A stretch of DNA of 64,000 nt, taken from contig NZ_CP073720.1 in assembly GCF_025137375.1 (NCBI RefSeq), forward strand, positions 830,501 through 894,500, in the 5' to 3' direction. Made by a program: the position numbers and the translations under genes. The stretch is from Dactylosporangium fulvum. GTDB taxonomy: Bacteria > Actinomycetota > Actinomycetes > Mycobacteriales > Micromonosporaceae. Below are positions 1 to 7,953 of the stretch, one piece after another (the first letter of the stretch is position 1; every line of letters starts with the position of its first letter). The notes below the pieces were generated by a model. That model saw only the letters and a list, made by a program, of their open reading frames with translations, made no database searches and was not told the origin of the DNA.

Positions 1-603
1 CGGCTCGGTGCCCGGCCCCACGTGCAGCTCCGCCATCGGCACCGTGCGGGTGCCGTGGGGCCCGACGACGTCGACGACCGCGTCGAAGGCGATCAGCACG
101 ACGGCCAGGTCACCCGGGTAGGTCGCGATGCAGGCGTCGCTGCCGCCGAGCACGGCGTGGGCCGTGTCGACGCCTCCGATCGCGTCGCAACCGCTGCCCG
201 GTTCGCGTTTGTTGCAGCGGTACTGGCTGCCGCCGCGGAAATAGCCGCACCGCGTCCGCTGCAGGAGGTTGCCGCCCAGCGTCGCCATGTTGCGCAGCTG
301 CGGCGACGCCGCCTGCCACAGCGACTCCGCGAGCGCCGGGCACGCCGACCGCACCGCCGGGTGGTCGGCGGCGTCGGCCATCCGCGCGCCTGCACCCAGT
401 ACCAACTCCTGGGTTCGATCGTTCCTGGCGATCTCCGTCAGTTCGGCGACGCGGTGGATGCCGACGATCGCCGCCGGCGTCTCGACCTCCAGGCGCATCA
501 GGTCGTAGAGCGTCGTGCCGCCCGCCAGCGGCCGGGCGCCCCGGTCCAGGGCGGCCAGCGCCTCGGGCACCGTGGTCGCGGCGGTGTAGGCGAACGGGCG
601 CAT
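1..603 (-). CDS. Xanthine dehydrogenase family FAD-binding subunit (3' part missing)
   Basis: The product resembles the medium FAD subunit of xanthine/CO/aldehyde dehydrogenase-type molybdoenzymes, which passes electrons between the FeS subunit and the acceptor. The first residues, MRPFAYTAATTVPEALAAL, lead to a PLAGGTTLYDLMRLE segment that matches the family's AGGT FAD-pyrophosphate loop. Further on are SPQLRNMATLGGNLLQRTRC and a CNKREPGSGCDAIGG stretch, which suits the YagS/PaoB-like group carrying an extra cysteine-rich insert. The start is ATG at 603, overlapping the stop of the 2Fe-2S gene (TGATG), so the two are translationally coupled. The gene runs off the left edge after 201 codons of about 330, and a large molybdopterin subunit would be expected beyond it. 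Confidence 0.88.
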   Translation of the reverse strand, partial: MRPFAYTAATTVPEALAALDRGARPLAGGTTLYDLMRLEVETPAAIVGIHRVAELTEIARNDRTQELVLGAGARMADAADHPAVRSACPALAESLWQAASPQLRNMATLGGNLLQRTRCGYFRGGSQYRCNKREPGSGCDAIGGVDTAHAVLGGSDACIATYPGDLAVVLIAFDAVVDVVGPHGTRTVPMAELHVGPGTEP

Positions 604-1064
604 CACGCCACCTCGCGGATAGCGGCGACGATGCCGGCGTAGGCGCCGCACCGGCAGAGGTTGCCGCTCATGTACTCGCGGATCTGCTCGTCGTCGTCCG
701 CGTGCCCCTCGGCGATGCAGGCCAGGCCCGACATCACCTGACCGGGCGTGCAGTACCCGCACTGCAGTGCGTCGTTGGTGACGAACGCCTGCTGGAGCGG
801 GTGCAGCTCGCCGCCGCCCGGCGCGATCCCCTCGATGGTGGTGACCTCCTGCCCGGCCACCTGCACCGCCGGCGTCAGGCACGACACCACCCGGCGCCCG
901 TTCAGGTGCACCGTGCAGGCACCGCACTGGCCCTGGTCGCAGCCCTTCTTGGTGCCGAACAGGGTGAGCCGTTCGCGCAGCACGTCCAGCAGCGACTCGC
1001 GGGGATCGAGGGTGAGGCGCGTGGGCGCACCGTTGACGGTGAACGCGACGGTCAGCTCGTTCAT
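603..1064 (-). CDS. (2Fe-2S)-binding subunit of a xanthine dehydrogenase-type enzyme
   Basis: The 153-residue protein is the small electron-transfer subunit with two [2Fe-2S] clusters. The plant-ferredoxin type cluster is visible as CDQGQCGAC (C42, C47, C50) with the fourth ligand C62. The C-terminal helical cluster is CGYC (C102, C105) and CRC (C137, C139) in the family signatures QCGYCTPG and GNLCRCG. Length and domain order are typical for the family. The ATG at 1064 was chosen because the family motif begins directly after it; a GTG 15 bases upstream is possible. It is coupled to the FAD subunit downstream and lies 54 bp after the metallophosphoesterase gene. The substrate cannot be read from these two subunits alone. 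Confidence 0.9.
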   Translation of the reverse strand: MNELTVAFTVNGAPTRLTLDPRESLLDVLRERLTLFGTKKGCDQGQCGACTVHLNGRRVVSCLTPAVQVAGQEVTTIEGIAPGGGELHPLQQAFVTNDALQCGYCTPGQVMSGLACIAEGHADDDEQIREYMSGNLCRCGAYAGIVAAIREVA

Positions 1065-1117
1065 CACGCCTGTCACGATGCCCGTGTGAGGCGGGGCTTT
1101 CCGGCGACCTCGCCCGC

Positions 1118-2980
1118 CTACTCCTTGATCTCCCCCGCTGCCGCGATACGGATGGGTGGTTCCATGAGCCGCAGCCGCATCGGCTTGCCCGACTCGAACC
1201 AGGATGCGTCGGGCCGGGTGGCCGGGGCCGCGCGCCACCGGCGGCCCGTCCGGTCCACGCCGACCGGATAGATCGTGAGGCCGCCGTCCGCGGTGAAATG
1301 CAGGCGGAGGAAGCCCTTGTAACCGGTGATGCCCTGGCCGGCGAACAGCTCGTTGACGTTGACGCTGACCTTCGAGGCGAGCAGCAGGTACAGCGCGAAG
1401 AGTTCGCCGCCGGCGAGTGCGGACAGCGGGAGGTACAGGACGATGGCCAGCAGCAGCGGCACCGGCCAGGTCAGGTCGACGAACGGCAGGTTGAGCCACG
1501 CCCAGGTGCCGAGGACCGCGAGCCCGACGAACGCGGCGCCGTGCAGCAGCCCCAGTGCCCAGTGCCGTGGTCTTCGCTGGCCGGCGCTGCGCGGCATGGC
1601 GAGCAGGCAGGCGCCCAGCACGTCGATGACCACCATCAGCGCCGCCGGGACCGTGACCAGGCGCTGCTCGACGCCCGCGACGACCCGGTCGGCGGCGTTG
1701 ACGAACGCCAGCATGGTCAGCGTCTGGAGCAGGCCGAGCAGGCCGAGGAACACCGGGTTTCGCCACGGCAGGCGCCAGAACACGCCGAGCGACAGGCCGC
1801 GGGAGCGGGCCTTCGTCGGGTAGGTCGCGGCGAGCGTGAACTCGCGGCTCGGCGAGGGATTGCGCACCAGCGACCTGCGCGGCGGCACCTCGATCCGGTC
1901 CGGCAGCTCGTGCGTCGGGTAGAGATACGCGCCGCCGCCACCGCAGGTGATGAGCTGCCGTTCGGGTCGCTCGTACCGCGCGTAGTGGTGCAGGTCGCCG
2001 GAGAGCATCAGCCGGACCTCGGCCCCGGTCGGCGCGACGACGGTGCGCACGAAGTAGTCGAGGCTGTCGTACGCCTTGCGGTCGTCGGTCGATTCCACCC
2101 AGCTCGGCGACGGCGGGCAGACGATGATCTTGTCGCCGGGGCCCATCCGGGCCGCCGCGCGGGTGAAGTACCGCAGCTGAGGATCGTCGATGTAGGCGCC
2201 CGCCTGCACGTCGATCCCGAGCAGCCACCACCGGTTGGGCAGCTGGATCGCGAAGTAGGAGCGCGACTGCCGGGTCCGCCAGCCGCCGACGCTGCCCTCG
2301 TTGCCGCGCACGAACAGGCGCAGGAACGCGGTCAGCCCGTCGTACCAGTCGTGGTTGCCGGGCACCGCGTACATGCGCGGCTGGACCCCCTCCGGCGCCA
2401 CCGGCAGCGCAGCGCGGAACGGCCCCTTGAACCGGTCCTCGTACTGTTGCCCGCTGGCGGTCGGGTACACCTGGTCGCCGCCGAGCACCAGCACCTCACC
2501 GCGGGGCAGTTCGTGCCCGTCCACGGTCAGCCGCGGCTGGGCGAGCAGGTAGGCCACCGAGTAGGTCGCGTTGAAGCCGTCGCCGGTGTCGGCGACGAAG
2601 TCGAGCCAGAGCTCCCCGTCGTCGGGCCACTCATCGTCGGTGAGCTCCCCCGTGTACCCCCGACCCTCGCGCAGGATCCGCCCGGGCAGGGCGTCCTGCA
2701 GCTCCCGCTTGTCCAGGTAGGCGCCGAAGAGGTCGGCGAGCACGACCCGGACCGCCGTGCCGCTCAGCAGCACCGGGCTGAGCCACGGCACCGCCCGGCG
2801 GGGCGTGAACCCCATCTGGTCCGGGTCGAGCCCGGTGGGCCGCGCGTCGCCGGTCTCCAGCGGCGGCTCCTCGGGCAGCGGGAGCAGCGGATCGCCCGGC
2901 TCGGCGGTCAGTTCGCCCGGCGCCGCGGGCATGTCGTCGGGGGGCATCACGCGCGGGACGTTACTCGCGTGCGGGCACAC
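1118..2980 (-). CDS. Metallophosphoesterase with C-terminal membrane region
   Basis: This 620-residue protein has calcineurin-like phosphoesterase motifs. GGDQVYP and VPGNHDWYDG supply the dinuclear-metal Asp, Asn and His ligands, and SGDLHHYARYE supplies the last His pair. An acidic and proline-rich leader comes before the catalytic region. After about residue 390 there are at least five hydrophobic segments, then a polar C-terminus, so the phosphatase is probably membrane anchored. The GTG at 2980 is preceded by GAGGGG at 7-nt spacing; an in-frame ATG at 2947 has no such site. The substrate is not evident. It precedes the dehydrogenase subunits on the same strand, but nothing seen links their functions. 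Confidence 0.82.
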   Translation of the reverse strand: MCPHASNVPRVMPPDDMPAAPGELTAEPGDPLLPLPEEPPLETGDARPTGLDPDQMGFTPRRAVPWLSPVLLSGTAVRVVLADLFGAYLDKRELQDALPGRILREGRGYTGELTDDEWPDDGELWLDFVADTGDGFNATYSVAYLLAQPRLTVDGHELPRGEVLVLGGDQVYPTASGQQYEDRFKGPFRAALPVAPEGVQPRMYAVPGNHDWYDGLTAFLRLFVRGNEGSVGGWRTRQSRSYFAIQLPNRWWLLGIDVQAGAYIDDPQLRYFTRAAARMGPGDKIIVCPPSPSWVESTDDRKAYDSLDYFVRTVVAPTGAEVRLMLSGDLHHYARYERPERQLITCGGGGAYLYPTHELPDRIEVPPRRSLVRNPSPSREFTLAATYPTKARSRGLSLGVFWRLPWRNPVFLGLLGLLQTLTMLAFVNAADRVVAGVEQRLVTVPAALMVVIDVLGACLLAMPRSAGQRRPRHWALGLLHGAAFVGLAVLGTWAWLNLPFVDLTWPVPLLLAIVLYLPLSALAGGELFALYLLLASKVSVNVNELFAGQGITGYKGFLRLHFTADGGLTIYPVGVDRTGRRWRAAPATRPDASWFESGKPMRLRLMEPPIRIAAAGEIKE

Positions 2981-3033
2981 CGGGAAACCCCTCGCGCACT
3001 GCCCGGGAGCGTGCCGTACACTGGTCCACTGTT

Positions 3034-3109
3034 GCCGCCTTAGCTCAGTCGGCAGAGCGATTCACTCGTAATGAATAGGTCGACGGTTCGATTCCGTCAG
3101 GCGGCTCCA
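3034..3109 (+). tRNA. tRNA-Thr (anticodon CGT)
   Basis: The acceptor stem GCCGCCT (3034-3040) pairs with AGGCGGC (3099-3105), followed by discriminator T and an encoded CCA (3107-3109). The D-arm reads TAGCTCAGTCGGCAGAGC. The anticodon stem ATTCA/TGAAT encloses loop CTCGTAA with anticodon CGT, which reads ACG (Thr). The T-loop has the usual GGTTCGATTCC. A TACACT hexamer at 3017-3022 sits where a -10 box would be, and a strong hairpin follows the gene. Confidence 0.95.
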
Positions 3110-3128
3110 AAGCCCTGACCAGGGCAGA

Positions 3129-3162
3129 CGAAGGGCCCGGGAGATCTCTCCCGGGCCCTTCG
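3129..3162 (+). terminator. Hairpin terminator after tRNA-Thr
   Basis: Arms 3129-3144 and 3147-3162 form a perfect 16-bp GC-rich stem (CGAAGGGCCCGGGAGA and its complement) with a 2-nt loop, 20 nt after the tRNA. There is no T-tract, as is common for actinobacterial terminators. It could also act on transcripts from the other strand. Confidence 0.7.
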
Positions 3163-3325
3163 CCGATCTGTTGGTCACCTGTGTGCCAGGCGCCCCGGCC
3201 GGTTCTGGTGGCCGTGGGGTGAGCGGCAGAGTGATCATTGTGGTTGGGGGAGCGGCGGTGCGGCCCTGGACCAGGTGTGCCGCAGCGCTCAACATTGGTG
3301 GGACGGATCTCGAGGAGGAGGCCGC

Positions 3326-4477
3326 ATGCCCGCACCGCTGGACCCGGGGGCGATCGCGGCCGCGGCCGCGCCCTTCGGCACCTCGCTGACCCTGCCCGGC
3401 GCCGCGTACACCGACCCGGACGTCTACGCCTGGGAGCTGCGCCATCTGTTCGCGGGCGCGTGGACCTGTGTCGGCCGGGTCGAGGACCTGCGCGGGGAGG
3501 ACGTCAGCCAGCGGGCCCTCGCCGTCGGGGACGTCGGGGTGCTGCTGACCTTCGAGGGGACCGGCGACGGTGTCCGCGCCTTCGCCAACTTCTGCCGGCA
3601 CCGCGGGCACGAGCTTCTGCCGCCCGGCGGCACCGCCACCCGCGGTGCGGTCGTCTGCGCGTACCACGGCTGGGCCTTCCGGCTCGACGGCACGCTCACC
3701 ACCGCCACGGGGATGCGCGAGGTCACGGACTTCGATCCCGCCGAATACGGGCTCGTAGAGCTGCCCGTCGTGGTCTGGCAGGGCTGGGTGCTGGTCAACG
3801 CGGCCGGCGGCGCGCCGCCCTTCATCGGATACGTGGGTGCGCTCGACGGTCTGCTCAGCCCGTACCGCTGCCGCGACCTCAGACTCGGTGCGCGCCACCG
3901 TTACGACGTCGCCGCCAACTGGAAGGTGATCGTCGAGAACTACCAGGAGTGCTACCACTGCCCGCTCATCCACCCGGAGCTGTGCCGCGTCTCGCCGCCG
4001 GCCTCGGGCGACAACTGGGACCTGCCGGGCGCGTGGGTGGGCGGCTCGATGGACCTGCGCGACCACGCCGAGACGATGTCCTTCGACGGCTCGGGCAGCG
4101 GTGTCTTCATCGAGGGCGCGCCGCGTGACGTCGTCAGCTACGTCGCGCTGTTCCCGAATCTGCTCGTCTCCGCGCACCCCGACTACGTGATGACCCACCT
4201 CCTGGTGCCGGTCGCACCGGGGCGGACGGAGATCGAGTGCAGCTGGTACTTCCCGGCCGGCGGCATCGACCCCGCCTACGCCGTGGACTTCTGGGACCTC
4301 ACCAACCGTCAGGACTGGGCCGCCTGCGAGTCGGTCCAGCGCGGCGTCGCCTCACCGCACTTCGTCCCGGGTCCGCTCGCACCCCGGGAGGACGCCGTCC
4401 ACCAGTGGATCTCACTCGTGGCCCGCGCGTATCTCGACCCGGCAGCCGCGTTCACCGCCGCGTGCGCCGACAGCTAA
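3326..4477 (+). CDS. Rieske non-heme iron oxygenase, alpha subunit
   Basis: The 383-residue protein matches ring-hydroxylating/Rieske oxygenase large subunits. The Rieske [2Fe-2S] motif is C90-x-H92 followed by C111-x2-H114. The mononuclear iron site lies in NWKVIVENYQECYHCPLIHP, with H211 and H216. The ATG at 3326 has GAGGAGGAGG just upstream. Members act on aromatic rings, choline-like amines or other small molecules; the compact alpha-only form without a neighbouring beta subunit, ferredoxin or reductase leaves the substrate open. It overlaps the convergent small gene by 4 bp. Family assignment is firm, substrate unknown. Confidence 0.87.
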   Translation: MPAPLDPGAIAAAAAPFGTSLTLPGAAYTDPDVYAWELRHLFAGAWTCVGRVEDLRGEDVSQRALAVGDVGVLLTFEGTGDGVRAFANFCRHRGHELLPPGGTATRGAVVCAYHGWAFRLDGTLTTATGMREVTDFDPAEYGLVELPVVVWQGWVLVNAAGGAPPFIGYVGALDGLLSPYRCRDLRLGARHRYDVAANWKVIVENYQECYHCPLIHPELCRVSPPASGDNWDLPGAWVGGSMDLRDHAETMSFDGSGSGVFIEGAPRDVVSYVALFPNLLVSAHPDYVMTHLLVPVAPGRTEIECSWYFPAGGIDPAYAVDFWDLTNRQDWAACESVQRGVASPHFVPGPLAPREDAVHQWISLVARAYLDPAAAFTAACADS

Positions 4478-4719
4478 GCGGGCCGGCACGGGCGGCGGGT
4501 GCGGAGCGCGGCGGCGAACGCCAGGGCCGTCGACGCGACCCGCTGCGCCCCGGTGATGGCCTCCTCCCAGCTGCCGCACAGCCCGGAGCCGAACTCGACC
4601 TGCACGTCGCCGTCGTCGACCAGCATGATCAGGTCGTCCTCGTCCTCGGTGACGACCGCGTTGATCGCACGCAGGTCCAGTGTGACGACCGGCGACAGCT
4701 CTTCCCGCTCGGTGTTCAT
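4474..4719 (-). CDS. Small conserved hypothetical protein
   Basis: An 81-residue acidic protein begins MNTEREELSPVVTLDLRAIN. It has a good ribosome site (GGAGGTGG, 4 nt before ATG 4719). The core TEDEDDLIMLVDDGDVQVEFG looks like a small beta-rich fold, followed by a helix GSWEEAITGAQRVASTALAFAAALRTRR. No signal peptide, membrane segment or catalytic motif is visible. I do not recognise a named family. It is convergent with the oxygenase and overlaps its stop by 4 bp, so any functional link is doubtful. Confidence 0.6.
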   Translation of the reverse strand: MNTEREELSPVVTLDLRAINAVVTEDEDDLIMLVDDGDVQVEFGSGLCGSWEEAITGAQRVASTALAFAAALRTRRPCRPA

Positions 4720-5160
4720 CGACCACCTCCGGTTTCCGGCTCGGCGAAGGGGTGCGGCGCTGCGCGGCTCGCAGCGTCGTAACGGCGCCGCACCCCGGTT
4801 CGGCCGGGTGCGGCGCGGCGCGGACCGTGGAGCCGCGGGCGGTGCCGCATCCCCCTCGGGTGTGTCGCGCGCCGTGGCTCACGGTGCCGTTGCCGGCGCC
4901 GCACCCGGTGTTGGTCGGCGCGGCACCGTGGCGTGCGGTGCCGCGCCGAGGTGGTCGGGCCCGCGTCGTCGCACGGTGCCGCAACCGGTGCGGGTGCGTG
5001 CCGCCTCGCCGTGCGGGTCAGCACCCTGGTCTGATGCGCGGGTCGTGCCCTGGACCGGGATGGACGGCCGCACCGCCGAGCGGTGCGGCCCCGGTGCCGC
5101 GGCACGCACGTTCTGCATGGGTGGCGCGAAGCCGGACCGCCCAGCCCGGCCCCGCGCCTG
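4720..5160. repeat. Hairpin-rich non-coding region built on GGTGCGGC/GGTGCCGC units
   Basis: About 440 bp without a convincing gene. The decamer GGTGCGGCGC or its complement occurs at 4751-4760, 4785-4794 (inverted), 4807-4816 and 4896-4905 (inverted). Perfect hairpins occur at 4917-4947 (GGCGCGGCACC with its complement, 9-nt loop) and 5066-5090 (GGCCGCACCG with its complement, 5-nt loop). GGTGCCGC recurs near 4841 and 4937. The region is made of repeated short inverted motifs. Confidence 0.6.
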
Positions 5161-5168
5161 GGGTCGAC

Positions 5169-5227
5169 TATACTTCTAGTAGCCCTAAGGCCACAAGGTG
5201 GCCCGTCGATAGACCTTCGTATGGTCT
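5169..5227 (+). promoter_or_regulatory. Candidate promoter and operators of the GntR gene
   Basis: TATACT (5169-5174) is a near-consensus -10 box in an AT-rich island within very GC-rich DNA. It lies inside ACTA-N6-TAGT (5167-5180). Two further inverted repeats follow: GGCCAC-AAG-GTGGCC (about 5189-5203) and AGACC-N7-GGTCT (5211-5227), the latter spanning the start codon. GntR regulators often bind such sites to control themselves; this is inferred. Confidence 0.45.
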
Positions 5228-5622
5228 CGGACATGATCTCCCGGAGTTCCGGTCTGTCGCTCTACCGGCAGGTCGCGGACGCGATACGGCAACAGATCAT
5301 CGATGGTGAGCTGCCGCCGGGCAGTCTCCTGCCTTCCGAGAAATACCTCGCTGAAGAGCACGACGTCGGCCGCGACACGATCCGTGACGCCATGGCCTAT
5401 CTGCGCGGCGAGGGACTCATCGAGAGTAAGCGCGGCTACCGCAGCCGTGTGCGTGCCGTCGTCCCGCGTGAGCGCATCTGGCTGCACTCGGGCGAGGTCG
5501 TCTCGGCCCGCATGCCCACGCCGGCCGAGCGTAAGGAGCACGGCATGCACGAGGGTGTGCCGGTGCTCGTCGTGGGCGACAAGGCCTACCCCGCCGACCG
5601 GTTCGAGTTCGGCCGCGAATAA
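5221..5622 (+). CDS. GntR family transcriptional regulator (short form)
   Basis: This 133-residue protein has a typical GntR winged helix-turn-helix at about residues 10-75: SLYRQVADAIRQQIIDGELP, PPGSLLPSEKYLAEEHDVGR and DTIRDAMAYLRGEGLIESKRG. The rest (about 55 residues) is too short for a full FCD or UTRA effector domain; VVPRERIWLHSGEVVSARMP followed by PVLVVGDKAYPADRFEF looks like a UTRA remnant. The start could be ATG 5221 or ATG 5233; neither has a clear ribosome site. An inverted repeat overlaps the first ATG, which suggests autoregulation. No target genes are obvious beside it. Confidence 0.82.
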   Translation: MVSDMISRSSGLSLYRQVADAIRQQIIDGELPPGSLLPSEKYLAEEHDVGRDTIRDAMAYLRGEGLIESKRGYRSRVRAVVPRERIWLHSGEVVSARMPTPAERKEHGMHEGVPVLVVGDKAYPADRFEFGRE

Positions 5623-5718
5623 CGCGCCACAATGCGCCGAGTGACGCACTTGTGGCAGCGCGCTCAGTAACACGCATCACCCGGTATTCGGTTGAAGTCT
5701 CCTACTCGCCGAACCGAT

Positions 5719-5731
5719 GCTTGTGGCAAGC
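5719..5731 (+). promoter_or_regulatory. Candidate MarR operator
   Basis: GCTTG-TGG-CAAGC is a perfect inverted repeat 27 bp upstream of the marR start, continuing into CAAGTAT. TTGC/GCAA half-sites of this kind are common MarR operators in front of self-regulated marR-MFS pairs. The role is inferred from position. Confidence 0.4.
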
Positions 5732-5758
5732 AAGTATCGGATCGCCGGGGAGCGTAAC

Positions 5759-6235
5759 GTGCACGACGACAGCGAACATGCCGCCATCGCGCGGCAGGTC
5801 GGCCGGTTCGTCCGGCTGTCGGAGCGACTCTTCGCCACGCTGAAGTTCCACGAGGCCGGCCGTGGCCTCGAGCGCCCCGCCTACATGCTGTTGAGCCGGA
5901 TCGCGATCGACGGGCCCTTCCGGCTGTCCGCGCTGGCCGCCGATGTGAGTGTCGACCTCTCGACGGTGAGCCGGCAGGTGGCCGCGCTGGAGAACGCCGG
6001 CCTCGTCCGGCGCGCATCCGACCCGTCCGACCGGCGGGCCAGCCTTGTCGAGGTCACCGAGCTGGGCTCCGAAGTGTTCGCCGAGAACCGGGAGCGGTGG
6101 CTCGCCATCTGGGACGAGCTGCTCGGCGACTGGACACACGAGGAACGGCAGATCTTCGCCGACCTCTTCACGCGACTCAACCGCTCGCTCGCCGACCGGT
6201 TGCCTGGAACCACCCCGGAAAGGGACGCACGATGA
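5759..6235 (+). CDS. MarR family transcriptional regulator
   Basis: The 158-residue protein has the MarR winged-helix core: FRLSALAADVSVDLSTVSRQ as the recognition region, then VAALENAGLVRRASDPSDRR with the conserved wing (DPSDRRA). Helices at both ends provide the dimer interface. GTG 5759 was chosen because GGGGAG lies at good spacing before it; an upstream ATG at 5717 lies within the likely operator. The stop overlaps the ATG of the downstream MFS transporter (ATGA), so the two form an operon. The usual arrangement is repression of the efflux pump with relief by a small phenolic or drug-like ligand. Confidence 0.88.
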   Translation: MHDDSEHAAIARQVGRFVRLSERLFATLKFHEAGRGLERPAYMLLSRIAIDGPFRLSALAADVSVDLSTVSRQVAALENAGLVRRASDPSDRRASLVEVTELGSEVFAENRERWLAIWDELLGDWTHEERQIFADLFTRLNRSLADRLPGTTPERDAR

Positions 6236-7800
6236 CCACCACCGCGCCGGAGCAGACCCGGCCCACACTCGCCCATCGGCAGATCCTGCTGCTGATGGGC
6301 GGCCTGATGACCGGAATGCTGCTGGCCGCGCTCGATCAGACCATCGTGGGCACCGCGCTGCCGACGATCGTCGGTGAGCTCGGTGGGCTCGACCACTACT
6401 CCTGGGTCGTGACGGCGTACCTGCTCGCCTCCACCGCCTCGACCCCGCTGTACGGCAAGATCAGCGACCTCTACGGCCGCCGCCCGGTGCTGCTCTTCGC
6501 GATCTCGACCTTCCTGGTCGGCTCGCTGCTCGCCGGTCTCTCCCAGGACATGACGCAACTCATCGTGACGCGCGCGGTGCAGGGCATCGGCGCCGGCGGC
6601 CTGATGACGCTGGCCTTCACGATCGTCTCCGACGTGCTCCCGCCGCGGGACCGGCCGAGGTACCAGGGGCTCTTCGGCGCCGTCTTCGGCATCTCCTCGG
6701 TCGCCGGCCCACTGGTCGGCGGCTACTTCGCGGAGAACGACTGGCGCTGGATCTTCTACATCAACGTGCCGCTGGCCGTGTTCGCGCTCTACGTCTGCAG
6801 CCGGGTCCTGCGCCTGGTGCCCCACCAGCGCCGTGACCACCGGATCGACTACCTGGGTGCGGCGCTGATGGTCGCCGCCGTCAGCGCGGTGCTGCTCGCC
6901 CTGTCGTGGGGCGGCAACGAGTACGCGTGGGGCTCGCCCACGATCGTCGGCCTGCTCGTCGCCGGCGCCGTGCTCACCGTGCTGTTCATCGTCGCCGAGA
7001 GCCGCGCCGAGGAGCCGATCCTGCCGCTGCGCCTCTTCAAGCGGGCGACGTTCTCGCTGGCCAACACCGCGACGTTCATCCTCGGCTTCGCGATGTTCGG
7101 CTCGATCATCTACGTCCCGCTGTACCTGCAGATCGTCAAGGGTGCGACGCCGACCAGCTCGGGCCTGCTCATGCTGCCGATGATGGGCGGCGTCATCGTG
7201 ACGTCGATCATCGCCGGTCGCCTCATCAGCCGGCTCGGGCGGTACAAGTGGTTCACCGTCGCCGGCACCGTCGTCATGGGCGCGGGTCTGCTGCTCTTCA
7301 CGACGCTTCAGGTCGACACGCCGCTGTGGCAGGCGTTCATCTTCATGACGACCATCGGCGTCGGGCTGGGCCTGGCGATGCAGCCGCTGGTCCTGGCCGT
7401 CCAGAACGCGGTCGACCTGCGTGACATGGGTGCCGGTACCTCGGCCGCCACGTTCTTCCGCTCGCTCGGCGGTTCGGTCGGCGTCGCGGCGCTGGGCGCG
7501 GTGATGACAAACCGGCTGACCGAGCAGATGCGGGGCAACGGCATGGCCGGCGTGTCGATCAACGCTCCGGCCGAGGTCCGCAAGCTCCCGGCCCAGATGC
7601 TCGCGGCCGTCGAGCACGTCTTCGTCAATGCCCTGCACCCGGTCTTCCTGTCGGCCGCGATCGTCGCGCTGGTCGGCACGCTGGTGACGGTGGCGCTGCC
7701 GAACAAGCCGTTGCAGGGTGCGGCCCCGGCCGACCCGGCGAAGGCCTCGACGGCGGAGGACGCGGCGGCGGAGATGGAGGCCAAGGTGGCCACGTTCTAG
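6232..7800 (+). CDS. MFS drug efflux transporter, DHA2 (14-TMS) family
   Basis: This 522-residue inner-membrane protein is an EmrB/QacA-like drug:proton antiporter. Signature motifs include LDQTIVGTALPTI (motif D1), YGKISDLYGRRPVLL (motif A) and GIGAGGLMTLAFTIVSDVLPP (motif B region); GAVFGISSVAGPLVGGYFAE is the antiporter motif C. About 14 hydrophobic helices can be counted, and the C-terminal tail is Ala/Glu rich. It starts 4 bp inside the marR stop, so it is translationally coupled to its likely regulator. The exported compound is unknown. Confidence 0.9.
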   Translation: MTTTAPEQTRPTLAHRQILLLMGGLMTGMLLAALDQTIVGTALPTIVGELGGLDHYSWVVTAYLLASTASTPLYGKISDLYGRRPVLLFAISTFLVGSLLAGLSQDMTQLIVTRAVQGIGAGGLMTLAFTIVSDVLPPRDRPRYQGLFGAVFGISSVAGPLVGGYFAENDWRWIFYINVPLAVFALYVCSRVLRLVPHQRRDHRIDYLGAALMVAAVSAVLLALSWGGNEYAWGSPTIVGLLVAGAVLTVLFIVAESRAEEPILPLRLFKRATFSLANTATFILGFAMFGSIIYVPLYLQIVKGATPTSSGLLMLPMMGGVIVTSIIAGRLISRLGRYKWFTVAGTVVMGAGLLLFTTLQVDTPLWQAFIFMTTIGVGLGLAMQPLVLAVQNAVDLRDMGAGTSAATFFRSLGGSVGVAALGAVMTNRLTEQMRGNGMAGVSINAPAEVRKLPAQMLAAVEHVFVNALHPVFLSAAIVALVGTLVTVALPNKPLQGAAPADPAKASTAEDAAAEMEAKVATF

Positions 7801-7836
7801 CCCGCCGCGCCACTGCGAAATTTCGGGTCAATCCAG

Positions 7837-7861
7837 GCGCCGCAACTGCAAGATCGACGCG
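7837..7861. repeat. Possible degenerate fragment of the composite palindromic repeat
   Basis: These 25 bp (starting GCGCCGCAACTGCAAGATCG) match the GCGCCACAACTCCAAGATCG core of the 10064-10294 and 48548-48748 elements with few mismatches. It lies just after the MFS gene. A chance match cannot be excluded. Confidence 0.3.
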
Positions 7862-7953
7862 ATTGGACGGGGTGGCGGGGGTGGGCGGCGGAGGCTACTG
7901 CCGGGTAGTCAGCGGGGTTCCCATGTGGCGTAGCGCACATTACCGTGCAGGCT

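Noticed and set aside
603..2231. A 542-codon open frame on the minus strand spanning the phosphoesterase gene and the 2Fe-2S gene
   Set aside because: Only its last 153 codons are real (the 2Fe-2S subunit). The rest is Arg/Pro-rich out-of-frame translation of the phosphoesterase gene.
5879..7638. A 585-codon minus-strand frame across marR and the MFS gene
   Set aside because: Asp/Arg/His/Gln-rich antisense of a well defined transporter; no domain.
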